Shown here one piece after another: positions 33,091 through 42,189 of a stretch of 64,000 bases of DNA. Source of the stretch: an uncultured Alphaproteobacteria bacterium (GTDB taxonomy: Bacteria; Pseudomonadota; Alphaproteobacteria; RF32; CAG-239). The stretch is taken from contig CAJTMA010000001.1 in the NCBI GenBank assembly GCA_910577205.1, forward strand, positions 186,001 to 250,000, given 5' to 3'. Positions within the stretch are counted from its first letter, which is position 1. The number at the start of each line of letters is the position of its first letter. The notes beneath the pieces are model-generated. The model ran no database searches, was not told where the DNA came from, and was given only the letters and a program-made list of their open reading frames with translations. The position numbers were made by a program, and so were the translations under genes.

Positions 33091-34035
33091 TTATAAATCT
33101 TTTGCCAGAGCCTCAATTTCAGCAACAGTGCCTGCTGAAACCGTATTAATTTCTTTATGGCTGCGTTTGACAATGCCTGACAGAACTTTGCCGGCGCCGA
33201 GTTCGACAACATCGGTGATGCCTTGTTCGGCCATGAAGTTGACGCTTTCACGCCAGCGGACAGAGCCGGTAACTTGTTCAATCAGGTGTTTGACGATTTC
33301 CTTTTCGTCGGTAATTGGTTGAGCCAAAACGTTGGCAATCAACGGGATTTGCGCCGGATTAGCTTTAACTTCAGCCAAAGCTTGAGCCATGACTTCGGCA
33401 GCCGGCTGCATTAACGGGCTGTGAAACGGTGCGCTGACCGGTAATTTTATGCAGCGTTTTGCGCCGAATTCAGAAGCGATTTCAACAGCTTTATCAATGG
33501 CGGCCATATGTCCGGAGAGGACAACCTGTCCGTCAGCGTTATCATTAGCCGCAACGCAGAGATTGTTTTCATCGCTGCAGGCTTCAGCCAAGGCTTGAAC
33601 GTCTTGGTAAGAAACGCCGATGACAGCGGCCATGCCGCCCAAACCGACGGGAACGGCTTTCTGCATAGCTTCACCGCGCGTGCGCAGTAATTTGGCTGTG
33701 TCGCTCAGAGAAAAGACACCGGCTGCGCAGGCGGCCGAATATTCCCCCAGGGAATGTCCGGCGACAAAGCTGGCCTTGTCTTTTAATTTAATTCCAAAAT
33801 CATTTTCCAAGATGCGGACGACAGCCATAGAATGAGCCATAAGGGCAGGTTGCGCGTTAGCCGTCAGGGTTAACTCGTGTTCCGGGCCTTCAGACATTAA
33901 TTTAAACAAATCTTGAGAGATGGCATCGTTGACTTCTTGAAAGACGTCCTTCGCCGATTGAAAGTTATCGGCCAATTCTTTCCCCATGCCGACAAACTGT
34001 GAACCCTGGCCGGGGAATACGAAGGTATATTTCAT
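33091..34035 (-). CDS. fabD: Malonyl-CoA:ACP transacylase FabD
   Basis: 314 residues. FVFPGQGSQFVGMGKEL at the N-terminus, the nucleophile Ser in AGHSLGEYSAACAAG and the catalytic His in PVSAPFHSPLMQPA. It loads malonate on ACP for fatty acid synthesis. fabD-fabG is a standard pairing; acpP and fabF, the usual followers, are not present downstream. Confidence 0.96.
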   Translation of the reverse strand: MKYTFVFPGQGSQFVGMGKELADNFQSAKDVFQEVNDAISQDLFKLMSEGPEHELTLTANAQPALMAHSMAVVRILENDFGIKLKDKASFVAGHSLGEYSAACAAGVFSLSDTAKLLRTRGEAMQKAVPVGLGGMAAVIGVSYQDVQALAEACSDENNLCVAANDNADGQVVLSGHMAAIDKAVEIASEFGAKRCIKLPVSAPFHSPLMQPAAEVMAQALAEVKANPAQIPLIANVLAQPITDEKEIVKHLIEQVTGSVRWRESVNFMAEQGITDVVELGAGKVLSGIVKRSHKEINTVSAGTVAEIEALAKDL

Positions 34036-34213
34036 TTAAAAACCTCTGTTGTTATTAGTCTTCGGGATTCAGGTTTAGCGGTTTTGCATGAAAAGTCAAG
34101 TTTTAATGCGCGGTTAGTCAGAGGTAACAGCGTTGTGAAAAATCTTAAAATTAATAATCTGTTGATGATTTCCGGCTATACTGACGCCAAACTGGAATAA
34201 TTGAGTAATTAAG

Positions 34214-36532
34214 ATGGCTAAAAAGAAAACCAAAAAACAAAAATCATTATTGCGCCGGACAGGCGAACGTTTATGCGGGGCGGTGTTAATCGCTTTCTGC
34301 CTGTTAGTATTTGCCGCTATCGGGTTCTATCATTCGGCAGATGCCGGGGTTAATATGGTTAACGGCTTGCCGGTACATAATTATCTGGGTAAGTACGGGG
34401 CGGTGCTGGCTGATTATGCATTGACGGGTTTTGGTCTGGCTGCGCCGGTGTTTTTGCTGATACCGCTTATTTGTGGCTATCATTTGCTGCGACAGCGTGA
34501 GTTTTTGCATCCATACAGCCGGGTTTTTGCCTGGATTTTGGGGGTTAACTTTTTTGCCGCATTTTTGGCGTTGCTGCCGTCATGGATGGGCGCTTTTGAA
34601 ATGGGCGGCATTATCGGCAAGTTTTTGAGCCGCCATTTGCTGAGTTTTGTCAGCATGATATATAAATATGCCTATGCCAATGTCGGAGTGGGACTTATTT
34701 TACTGGTGCTGGCTGTTTTGGCATTTAATTTTGCCGCCGGCATTACTTATAAATTCTGGTATGGTTTGGCTAAAAGCACCGTTTTGTTTATTGCGCGGGT
34801 TTTGCGCGGGTTTGCTTTGGCTTTCCGCATGATGTTCAAGCTTCGCCGCAAGCCGCAAATTCCTGTAGAAAAAGCAGAGAAGAAGCCCGTCAAGGAGCGT
34901 AAGAAAAAAGTTAAAGAGCAGGAAAGAATCGAACCGGGATTTGGCGAGCGTGAAATTAAAACCGTTGCCGAAACCGAAGATGCTCCTGCACCTAAGGCTA
35001 TGCCGGCAGCTAAAGCCAAGCCGCTTCCGGCTGATGACGGCTATCAACGCCCGAGTATTGATTTGTTGAAACGTCCGAAAGACAAAGGCGGTAATTATCT
35101 CAGCAAGGAAGAATTGGACAGTATTGCCCGCGAACTGGAGAATGTTTTGCAAGAATTCGGGGTTCACGGCAATATTGTCAAAGTACGTCCGGGTCCGGTT
35201 GTCACTTTATATGAACTTGAGCCGGCACCGGGAACAAAATCTGCCCGCGTTATTGGTTTGGCAGATGATATTGCCCGGTCAATGTCGGTGATTTCCGTGC
35301 GTATTGCGGTTGTGCCCGGGTGTAATACCATCGGTATTGAGCTGCCGAACAAAAACCGTGAAACGGTCTGGCTGCGCGATTTGTTTGAAGATCCGGACTT
35401 TATGCATTCCAAAAATGAACTTAACGTGGTGTTGGGCAAGGATATCGGCGGTAAAGATGTTTATGCCGATTTGAGCAAGATGCCTCACTTGCTGGTGGCC
35501 GGTACGACCGGTTCAGGTAAGTCTGTGGGTGTTAACTCAATGATTTTATCGCTGCTGTTTCGTATGCGTCCGGAAGAATGCAAGCTGATTATGATTGACC
35601 CGAAAATGCTTGAATTTTCAATGTATAACGGTATTCCGCATTTGCTGACTCCGGTGATTACCGATCCGGCGAAGGCGGTGGTCGGTTTGAAATGGGCTGT
35701 GCGGGAAATGGAAGACCGCTATCGGGCTATGGCGCAACTGAATGTACGCAATATTGCCGGATATAATCAAAAGTTGGCGGATATCAAAGCCAGCGGCAAA
35801 TCGGTCAAACGTACGGTACAGACCGGATTTGACAGCGAAACCGGAAAGCCTATTTATGAAGAGCAGGAATTGGATTTGACGCCGCTGCCTTATATTGTGA
35901 TTGTGGTGGATGAGATGGCAGATCTGATGTTGGTTGCCGGCAAGGAAGTGGAAGCCGCTATTCAGCGTTTGGCGCAAATGGCGCGTGCGGCTGGTCTGCA
36001 CCTGATTATGTCAACGCAACGTCCGTCGGTTGACGTTATTACCGGTACGATTAAGGCGAACTTCCCGACCCGTATTTCTTTCCAAGTGACTTCAAAAATT
36101 GACAGCCGCACCATTCTTGGCGAACAAGGAGCAGAGCAACTGCTTGGCAAAGGCGATATGTTATATATGCCTGCGGGGCAGCGCCCGATACGTATTCACG
36201 GCGGGTTTGCCAGTGATGCAGAAATAGAAGAAGTGGTTAATTTCATTAAGTCGCAGAAAGAACCGGAATATGTTGAAGCTGTGACGGCCGGCGAGCTCAA
36301 TGAGAAAGACAGCGGAGCAGTCTTTGATAAAGGCGAAATGGGCGGCGGTGGTGAAGAAGACCTTTATGCCCAAGCCGTGGCGATTGTTCAGCAGGATAAA
36401 AAAGCCTCAACAAGTTATATTCAACGCAAGTTGCGTATCGGTTATAACCGCGCGGCATCCCTGATTGACCGTATGGAGCAAGAAGGGTTGATATCGGCGG
36501 CTGATCATGTGGGTCGTCGCGAAGTCCTATAA
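34214..36532 (+). CDS. ftsK: DNA translocase FtsK
   Basis: 772 residues. Four transmembrane segments lie in the first 190 residues (LIAFCLLVFAAIGFYHS; APVFLLIPLICGYHLL; WILGVNFFAAFLALLPSW; VGLILLVLAVLAFNFAAG). A charged Lys/Glu/Ala linker follows (about 215-270), then the motor with Walker A LLVAGTTGSGKSVGVNS and Walker B YIVIVVDEMADLMLV, and a C-terminal winged-helix gamma domain (STSYIQRKLRIGYNRAASLI). It pumps DNA at the septum and activates XerCD at dif; xerD is 12 kb away. Its stop codon lies at the edge of long-hairpin element 2. Confidence 0.97.
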   Translation: MAKKKTKKQKSLLRRTGERLCGAVLIAFCLLVFAAIGFYHSADAGVNMVNGLPVHNYLGKYGAVLADYALTGFGLAAPVFLLIPLICGYHLLRQREFLHPYSRVFAWILGVNFFAAFLALLPSWMGAFEMGGIIGKFLSRHLLSFVSMIYKYAYANVGVGLILLVLAVLAFNFAAGITYKFWYGLAKSTVLFIARVLRGFALAFRMMFKLRRKPQIPVEKAEKKPVKERKKKVKEQERIEPGFGEREIKTVAETEDAPAPKAMPAAKAKPLPADDGYQRPSIDLLKRPKDKGGNYLSKEELDSIARELENVLQEFGVHGNIVKVRPGPVVTLYELEPAPGTKSARVIGLADDIARSMSVISVRIAVVPGCNTIGIELPNKNRETVWLRDLFEDPDFMHSKNELNVVLGKDIGGKDVYADLSKMPHLLVAGTTGSGKSVGVNSMILSLLFRMRPEECKLIMIDPKMLEFSMYNGIPHLLTPVITDPAKAVVGLKWAVREMEDRYRAMAQLNVRNIAGYNQKLADIKASGKSVKRTVQTGFDSETGKPIYEEQELDLTPLPYIVIVVDEMADLMLVAGKEVEAAIQRLAQMARAAGLHLIMSTQRPSVDVITGTIKANFPTRISFQVTSKIDSRTILGEQGAEQLLGKGDMLYMPAGQRPIRIHGGFASDAEIEEVVNFIKSQKEPEYVEAVTAGELNEKDSGAVFDKGEMGGGGEEDLYAQAVAIVQQDKKASTSYIQRKLRIGYNRAASLIDRMEQEGLISAADHVGRREVL

Positions 36533-36659
36533 TTAAAAGCAGTTCTATGGCCAACTAGTATAGAATTGGCGAGTAGAAAAAATGCTCACATACTATTGTG
36601 TATGCTGCGCTTTTTTCTCTCTTAATTCTTACTATTTGACTCATATAACTGCTTTTAAT
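36532..36659. repeat. Long-hairpin element 2 (shared apex family)
   Basis: 128-bp palindrome beginning at the last base of the ftsK stop codon. The perfect 13-bp outer arms are ATTAAAAGCAGTT / AACTGCTTTTAAT. Inner arms are AGAATT...AAAAAA / TTTTTT...AATTCT. The apex is GCTCACATAC-N6-GTATGCTGCGC (36584-36610). Beyond the right arm, a TCGAAAAAAATTGA string also follows element 1. Confidence 0.75.
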
Positions 36660-36719
36660 GAATTTATACATCGAAAAAAATTGATGTTTTTACGCACACT
36701 ATCCGAAGTTTATTGTCTT

Positions 36720-36947
36720 TTAGTTTGTCAGCTCAATTTTGATGGTTTTTCCGTAGAAAGCTGATAGTTTGCAAATTGTCCAGGGTTCGCGGCATTCGCC
36801 TCGTTCTATGAGGTCTAATTTCGAGATAGGGATAAGTGTTTTCCGGCTGAGTTTAATCAGGCTTAATTTGTTTTCTGCCCGTAATTTAAAAAGTTCTAAG
36901 CCGCAGTCTTTATAGAAGCGGTTTAACGTTTCTTTGCTTTTTGTCAT
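36720..36947 (-). CDS. Small XRE-type helix-turn-helix protein
   Basis: 75 residues. A helix-turn-helix is visible as KLRAENKLSLIKLSRKTLIP, then ISKLDLIERGECREPWTICK, where ISKLDLIERGE is the recognition-helix and Glu pattern of Cro/XRE proteins. The final FYGKTIKIELTN is a short strand. The ribosome site AAAAGGAAAACC precedes the ATG. The region upstream holds a strongly structured sequence (36985-37088) that may be its leader. Confidence 0.75.
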   Translation of the reverse strand: MTKSKETLNRFYKDCGLELFKLRAENKLSLIKLSRKTLIPISKLDLIERGECREPWTICKLSAFYGKTIKIELTN

Positions 36948-36984
36948 GGTGGTTTTCCTTTTGGTTTTTTCTAAAAATTAAGGT

Positions 36985-37088
36985 GTGGGAGCTAGAAACA
37001 GTCCAAAAGAAACTGCCGGAATATTCAATATATTATCCGACTCCCACATAATGGGATTCATTAAATTCTTTTGGAGAGTTTCTAGCTC
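36985..37088 (-). promoter_or_regulatory. Structured leader candidate with two mutually exclusive folds
   Basis: Fold A is a three-way junction: GTGGGAG (36985-36991) pairs with CTCCCAC (37041-37047) and encloses a CAGT/ACTG hairpin (36999-37015) and a CGGA/TCCG hairpin (37017-37039). Fold B: a 23-nt arm at 36989-37011 pairs with 37066-37088 (two mismatches; core GAGCTAGAAAC and TCCAAAAGAA), which would break fold A. The element lies 37-140 bp before the XRE start. It could be an attenuator, riboswitch-like leader, small RNA, or a short inverted-repeat mobile element. Confidence 0.45.
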
Positions 37089-37137
37089 TTGCTGATGACA
37101 ATAAGAGAAATGCAAAGGCTTGTCAAGCATGGCAGTA

Positions 37138-37163
37138 CAAAAAGCCCCGGAGAATCCGGGGCT
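37138..37163 (-). terminator. Terminator of grpE
   Basis: The stem AGCCCCGGA / TCCGGGGCT with a 3-nt loop is followed by a T run on the minus strand, 20 bp after the grpE stop. Confidence 0.88.
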
Positions 37164-37181
37164 GTAAAGAGTTCTATTTTA

Positions 37182-37760
37182 TTATTTTCCGCCTTTGGTG
37201 ACAACGACCATGGCTTCGCGCAGAATGCGGTCGTTCAACATATAGCCGGTTTGCAATTCAGCGATGATTGTGCCGTTTGGTTTGTCTTTATTTTCGACTT
37301 CCTGGATAACCTGATGGAAGTTCGGATCAAAGACCGTATCCATGATGTCCATTTTTTGGATGCCGAATTTATTAAATACTTTAGACAATTCGTTTTCGGT
37401 TAATTCAACGCCTTTACGCAGGGCTTCGCAATTTTCAGAGTTGCTGCTGCTAACGGCTTCAATAGCCCGATGCAGGTTGTCTGCGACGGTCAGCAGTTCT
37501 TTAGCAAAAGAGGAAATGGCGTATTTGTTGTTTTTTTCAATCTCTTGTGCGCAACGCTTTTTGGTGTTTTCGGCATCAGCATAGGCACGCAGAAATTCTT
37601 CTTTTAACTGGCGGTTTTCAGCCTTTAATTTTTCAATTTCTTCATCGGCGGCCGATTGTTCCGCTTCCTGTTCTTTGGTTTCCAGTTCTTCTTCCGCTTC
37701 GATAATATCTTCGTCTAAATTTTCTTTGTCGGGAGCGGGTTCTTTTTTGAACTTTTTCAT
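37182..37760 (-). CDS. grpE: Nucleotide exchange factor GrpE
   Basis: 192 residues. A highly acidic N-terminus (EEELETKEQEAEQSAADEE) runs into the long dimerisation coiled coil (IEKLKAENRQLKEEFLRAYA). The C-terminal beta domain has FDPNFHQVIQEVENKD and GTIIAELQTGYMLNDRILRE, then AMVVVTKGG. It releases ADP from DnaK. hrcA, often the neighbour, is absent; glgA is divergent. Confidence 0.96.
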   Translation of the reverse strand: MKKFKKEPAPDKENLDEDIIEAEEELETKEQEAEQSAADEEIEKLKAENRQLKEEFLRAYADAENTKKRCAQEIEKNNKYAISSFAKELLTVADNLHRAIEAVSSSNSENCEALRKGVELTENELSKVFNKFGIQKMDIMDTVFDPNFHQVIQEVENKDKPNGTIIAELQTGYMLNDRILREAMVVVTKGGK

Positions 37761-37806
37761 TATTTTTCCTCTTTAAATTTATTTAGAAAGCGTGTATATA
37801 TTAGGA

Positions 37807-37835
37807 AATTTAGTAACTAAAGTATCACAAGTCAA
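37807..37835 (-). promoter_or_regulatory. Candidate promoter of grpE
   Basis: On the minus strand TTGACT (37835-37830), a 17-bp spacer and TAAATT (37812-37807) lie about 50 bp before the grpE start. No clear sigma-32 consensus was found. Confidence 0.45.
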
Positions 37836-37929
37836 GAGTAATAACAGCATAATTTTAAATGCTGGCGTTTTTGGCGGACTGTGTTACATTGATGTAAATT
37901 ATTTTTCTTGTTTTTTGAGAGAGTGTGAA

Positions 37930-39969
37930 ATGAATGCCACTGCCGTGAATAATGATGTGCAAAGCCTGTTAAAACCCCTTCCCAAAGCCTTTAATAAGAA
38001 GAAGTTTGCCCTCTCATACGGCGTTGTCAATAATCAGGTTCTCTCAGAGATTCAAAATCTGGCCAAAAAACAATGTTTAGGGAAAAATCCTTGGCCGGAA
38101 ATTAATAATATCAATTCTTGGATGATTACTGCCGAAACCGCGACTTTTATGAAATGGGGCGGTTTGGGAATGATTGCTTCCGAACTGCCGGAAGCGTTTA
38201 ATGCTGTCTATGGCAAAAACGGGGATAAGCTTTCGGTTGTGACGCCGCTTTATTTGGGAAATACCGGAAAGAAAAAAGCCGCATTGAGCGGGGATGTGTA
38301 TACCGGCGGAGAAAATAAACAAATCCAGCTTAAAGAAGTAAAAGTAATTACTGTTCCTTTTGTCGGTGATAAGCAGGCTTTGAATAAGTTCAAAGTGAAA
38401 GTTTATACCGGGCGCTTTAATGATACGGATTATATTTTCTTTGAGAATGAACGCTTTTTCTCAATTAATCCGCATAAGGATAATCCGCCGGCGCAAGACG
38501 GCTGTTATGTCAAAAATGAATATGGCATTAATGAGGTTGAGCGTTTTGCTTTTCTTTCCAAGGCGGTTTATGAACTGCTGAAAGAAATTTTTGACGGCAA
38601 GATTAAAGACATCAGCGCGCCGAATGTGGTAATCGCCAATGACTGGCACAGCGGAGCTTTGTCGGGTTTGACTAAATATTTTACGGTTGCGCAGGCTGAG
38701 GCTTTGCGGATGAAACCGGAGTTGGCCGATAAGCTTAAAGCTTTGCCTATCGTGCATATCGCCCATCATCTTGGTTATCAGGGGTGGGATTATGAACTGA
38801 CTTCCAAGTTGTTGAACTCTTTATATGAAAATACGGCAACTTTGGTGTTCAAAAATGCCAAAGCGATTAAAAACAGCAATCCGCGAGCAGTTAATACCTT
38901 GATAGTCAGTGACTGCTATAATCAGGCTTCCTGCAATTTCCATTTGGCGGACAGAGTGGTTACCGTTTCTAAAAACTATATGGAAGAAGTTTCTAAAGAA
39001 TTGGGCTTTGGTTTTGATTTTCGCGATATTTTGAAAATCCGCAAAGACCATCGCAATTTCTTCGGTATTGTCAATGGTTATGAGAAAAAACAGATTTCGC
39101 CGAACCAAGAAAAAATTGCCGGGGTAAATGATTATTTTAGAGAATTTGAGTTTAAGGTTTTTGATGAGCATTCGTTGGATGCCAAAAATCATAACAAAGC
39201 CGAATTTATCCGTTTTATTTCAAAAATCGCGTCTGATCCGGATTATAAAAAATCAGTTATTCCTTTAATCGAAACTTATAAGTTTGCAGATATTTCCCAA
39301 TCGGTTAGAAATCCGGCAGAAACGCCTATTTTCTGCGCAACCAGCCGTTTGGTGGAACAAAAGGGATATGATATTGCGGCTCAGGCAATTTTAAAACTGA
39401 TACAGGATTATGATGATTTCAAAAAGGAACTGCCGATTTTTGTTATGGGCGGAGCCGGAGATGATGTAAATTTTGCTATTTTGACGGAATTGAAAGACAA
39501 AGTTTCTAAAATTAATCCTGAAGCAGGCAAACGTATTTTTGTTTTCCGCGGTTATCGCGATCAATTTGCATATGCTGTGCAGCTGGCTTCCGATTTCTAT
39601 CTGATGCCTTGCCGCTTTGAACCTTGCGGGCTGACCCAGATGGAAGCTATGGCTAAAGGCGCGTTGCCGGTTGCGATGTCTACGGGCGGGCTGGTTGATA
39701 CAATTGATGATGGGGTCAACGGTTTTCGGACAGAGGTTTTCTTTACAGAGGGACGGCGTGTGTATGGCAGCAATCTGACGGCTCAGCGTTTGAAGAATAA
39801 TGTGAATGCCTATGCCGAAACCCTGCGCAAATCTTTGGATACTTTCTATGAAAACCCTGAAACCATAATGCAGATGAAGAAAAATGCAATGATTAAGGAT
39901 TTTGGTTGGAGCGTTGAGGGCGGCTCTTTGGAGAAGTATTATAATTTGCTGCGTTTTGGCCATTTATAA
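37930..39969 (+). CDS. glgA: Glycogen/starch synthase (GT5)
   Basis: 679 residues from the ATG at 37930 (MNATAVNNDV), which has GAGAGAG upstream; the longer frame from 37792 lacks a ribosome site. The N-terminal ADP-glucose-binding motif appears as TFMKWGGLGMIASELPEAF (KxGGL). VVIANDWHSGAL and IAHHLGYQGWDYEL follow. The C-terminal domain has CATSRLVEQKGYDIA and PCRFEPCGLTQMEAMAKGA with the catalytic Glu, then MSTGGLVDTIDDGVNGF. It adds glucose from ADP- or UDP-glucose to glucan. It is longer than the E. coli enzyme (477) and has no glgB/C/P neighbours. It occupies the place where hrcA often lies between grpE and rph. Confidence 0.88.
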   Translation: MNATAVNNDVQSLLKPLPKAFNKKKFALSYGVVNNQVLSEIQNLAKKQCLGKNPWPEINNINSWMITAETATFMKWGGLGMIASELPEAFNAVYGKNGDKLSVVTPLYLGNTGKKKAALSGDVYTGGENKQIQLKEVKVITVPFVGDKQALNKFKVKVYTGRFNDTDYIFFENERFFSINPHKDNPPAQDGCYVKNEYGINEVERFAFLSKAVYELLKEIFDGKIKDISAPNVVIANDWHSGALSGLTKYFTVAQAEALRMKPELADKLKALPIVHIAHHLGYQGWDYELTSKLLNSLYENTATLVFKNAKAIKNSNPRAVNTLIVSDCYNQASCNFHLADRVVTVSKNYMEEVSKELGFGFDFRDILKIRKDHRNFFGIVNGYEKKQISPNQEKIAGVNDYFREFEFKVFDEHSLDAKNHNKAEFIRFISKIASDPDYKKSVIPLIETYKFADISQSVRNPAETPIFCATSRLVEQKGYDIAAQAILKLIQDYDDFKKELPIFVMGGAGDDVNFAILTELKDKVSKINPEAGKRIFVFRGYRDQFAYAVQLASDFYLMPCRFEPCGLTQMEAMAKGALPVAMSTGGLVDTIDDGVNGFRTEVFFTEGRRVYGSNLTAQRLKNNVNAYAETLRKSLDTFYENPETIMQMKKNAMIKDFGWSVEGGSLEKYYNLLRFGHL

Positions 39970-40000
39970 AGTTTTTATTTTTAACTGAAAAGAGATTAAA

Positions 40001-40711
40001 ATGAGACATTCCGGACGTGAAAATAATGAAATTCGGCAGGTGGAAATTATTCCGCATTTCAATCCTTATGCCGAAGGGTCTTGTCTGATTAAGTGCGGCA
40101 ATACGCACGTGGTTTGTACTGTCAGCATGGAAGAGAAAGTGCCGGCCTGGCTGCGGGGGCAAAATCGCGGCTGGATTACCGCCGAATATGGTATGCTGCC
40201 GCGGGCAACACAGGTTCGTGTGCCGCGTGAGGCAAAGAAACCTTCCGGACGGACGCAGGAAATTCAGCGCCTCATCGGGCGTTCTCTGCGGGCGGTGGTT
40301 GATTTGACGAAGATGAAAGATATTTCCCTTTGTGTGGATTGCGATGTTATTCAGGCAGACGGCGGGACGCGTACCGCATCTATTACCGGCGGTTTTGTTG
40401 CTTTATCATTGGCAATAGATAAGCTGTTGGCGCAAAAAAAGATTAAAGAGAATCCGATTAGAGAGCATATTGCCGCGGTTTCATGCGCTATTCACGAGGG
40501 TAATAAAGTGGCTGACGTGGATTATATTGAGGATTCAAATGCTCAGGCGGATATGAACTTTGTGTTGACCGAAAGCGGCAAGATTGTGGAAATTCAGGGG
40601 ACGGCAGAAGGGAATCCGTTTGAAGAGGCTGATTTTAATGATTTGCTGTTGTTGGCGAAGAAGGGAATCCGCGAGCTGATTGCCAAGCAGCATGAGGTTC
40701 TCGGCAAATAA
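40001..40711 (+). CDS. rph: Ribonuclease PH
   Basis: 236 residues. It starts MRHSGRENNEIRQVEI. The phosphate-binding region PSGRTQEIQRLIGRSLRAVV and the active-site Asp in CDVIQADGGTRTASITGGF follow, with VDYIEDSNAQADMNFVLTE and QGTAEGNPFEEADF near the end. It trims tRNA 3' ends by phosphorolysis. It is followed by rdgB, a widely conserved pairing. Confidence 0.97.
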   Translation: MRHSGRENNEIRQVEIIPHFNPYAEGSCLIKCGNTHVVCTVSMEEKVPAWLRGQNRGWITAEYGMLPRATQVRVPREAKKPSGRTQEIQRLIGRSLRAVVDLTKMKDISLCVDCDVIQADGGTRTASITGGFVALSLAIDKLLAQKKIKENPIREHIAAVSCAIHEGNKVADVDYIEDSNAQADMNFVLTESGKIVEIQGTAEGNPFEEADFNDLLLLAKKGIRELIAKQHEVLGK

Positions 40712-40801
40712 TTTCCTTTACATTAATTGGGTTTCTGATATTTTTGGTGATGTAAAATCATTATTAAAATATTAGATGTCGAACTTAAAAAAGTGAAAAC
40801 C

Positions 40802-41407
40802 ATGGAAATCAAAAAATTAGTTATTGCGTCGCATAACCAAGGAAAAGTTAGTGAAATCCGCGAGATGTTGAAGCCTTACGGTGTGGAAGTTGTTTCTGCC
40901 GGGGAGCTTAATTTGCCGGATGTTGAAGAAACAGAAACGACTTTTGAGGGCAATGCCACGTTAAAAGCCGTTGAGCTGTCAAAACTTTCAGGGTTGCCTT
41001 GTCTGGCAGATGATTCCGGACTTTGTGTTGATGCTTTGGGCGGACGTCCCGGTGTTTATTCGGCTCGTTATGCGCCGAACCGCGACTTTGATAAAGGGAT
41101 GGATAAATTATTGGCTGAACTGGCTGATGCTAATCTCAAAAATCCGAGCAGAAAGGCGCATTTTGTGTGCTGTTTGGCTTTGGCTTTGCCGGGAACGACA
41201 GAAAGCGCCGCTTTGTTTAAAGGGTTTGTAGACGGTCAAATTGCTACGGAAAAAGCCGGAAGCAACGGTTTTGGTTTTGATCCGCTGTTTGTTCCTGATG
41301 AAGGGGATGGCCGGACTTTTGCGCAGATGTCGCATGAGGAAAAAGACAAGATTTCTCATCGGGGCAGAGCTTTGGGAAGATTTGTTAAAGAAATTTTTGC
41401 CAATTAA
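40802..41407 (+). CDS. rdgB: XTP/dITP pyrophosphatase RdgB
   Basis: I chose the ATG at 40802 (201 residues); an in-frame GTG at 40793 has no better ribosome site. VIASHNQGKVSEIREML binds the nucleotide, CLADDSGLCVDALGGRPGVY carries the metal-binding Asp residues, and SNGFGFDPLFVPDE, then MSHEEKDKISHRGRAL complete the family pattern. It cleans non-canonical purine triphosphates. In many alphaproteobacteria hemW follows; here it is elsewhere (52-53.8 kb). Confidence 0.95.
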   Translation: MEIKKLVIASHNQGKVSEIREMLKPYGVEVVSAGELNLPDVEETETTFEGNATLKAVELSKLSGLPCLADDSGLCVDALGGRPGVYSARYAPNRDFDKGMDKLLAELADANLKNPSRKAHFVCCLALALPGTTESAALFKGFVDGQIATEKAGSNGFGFDPLFVPDEGDGRTFAQMSHEEKDKISHRGRALGRFVKEIFAN

Positions 41408-41411
41408 GTTT

Positions 41412-41441
41412 AAACAAGAGGGTAGAGATACCCTCTTGTTT
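41412..41441. terminator. Terminator after rdgB
   Basis: The perfect 13-bp stem AAACAAGAGGGTA / TACCCTCTTGTTT with a 4-nt loop is followed by a short T run. Confidence 0.88.
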
Positions 41442-41460
41442 TAGTTTAAAGGATAAGATA

Positions 41461-42189
41461 ATGACAGAGATAACCCAGGGTTTTATTTTGGCTGCCGGCC
41501 GCGGTAAGAGAATGTTACAATTGACGGATGACAAACCCAAACCGTTAGTGGAAGTTGCCGGGAAGAGCCTGATAGATTATAACGTTTATCGTTTGGCTAA
41601 AGGCGGAATAAAAGACTGTGTGGTTAATCTGTGTTATAAAGGCGACATGATTAGAGAGCATTTGCTGCAAAACAAAGCCCTTAATTTTATTTTTTCTGAA
41701 GAAGAAGAGGCGCTGGAAACCGGCGGCGGTATAAAGCACGCTTTGCCGAAAATGAAAAGGGAAGCTTTTGTGGTTGTTAACAGCGACGCTTTGTGGACGG
41801 AAGCGGAAGGCGGTAATTTGATTAAGGAGATGATTGCAACCTGGGATGATGACAAGCATGATATGATGCTTATGCTGCTGCCTTTGGAAAATTCGTTTCA
41901 GACCATGAGCAATGGTGATTATGATATTGATTCCGAGGGGCGTTTACGGCGGCGGAAAAGCAAAGATGTACAGGCCAAATATTTATATGGCGGCGTATTG
42001 ATTGTTCATCCGCGCGTGTTTGACAATGAGCCGGAGGGCAGATATTGGCTGATTGATATTTTTGACCGTCTGGAAAATGCCGGTCGCCTCGGTTATTATC
42101 TGCACAAAGGCAAATGGTTCCATGTAGGGAATCCGGAATCTGTACAGACCGCCGAAGCTTATTTTAGGCAAAACCCGCTTAAACAATAG
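41461..42189 (+). CDS. murU: MurNAc-1-phosphate uridylyltransferase MurU (NTP transferase)
   Basis: 242 residues of the sugar-phosphate nucleotidyltransferase family. FILAAGRGKRMLQLTDDKPK is the G-x-G-x-R-M loop with the catalytic Lys; ETGGGIKHALP and VVNSDALW (metal Asp) are MurU-like; GKWFHVGNPESVQTAE closes the fold. In alphaproteobacteria the order amgK-murU-addB-addA-trxA is common, and here murU precedes addB with one HD gene between. It recycles cell-wall MurNAc to UDP-MurNAc. amgK is not present, so the substrate assignment rests on sequence and neighbours. Confidence 0.8.
   Translation: MTEITQGFILAAGRGKRMLQLTDDKPKPLVEVAGKSLIDYNVYRLAKGGIKDCVVNLCYKGDMIREHLLQNKALNFIFSEEEEALETGGGIKHALPKMKREAFVVVNSDALWTEAEGGNLIKEMIATWDDDKHDMMLMLLPLENSFQTMSNGDYDIDSEGRLRRRKSKDVQAKYLYGGVLIVHPRVFDNEPEGRYWLIDIFDRLENAGRLGYYLHKGKWFHVGNPESVQTAEAYFRQNPLKQ

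Noticed and set aside
36582..36764. 60-codon frame after ftsK
   Set aside because: It reads through the apex and right arm of long-hairpin element 2 and runs into the end of the XRE gene on the other strand.
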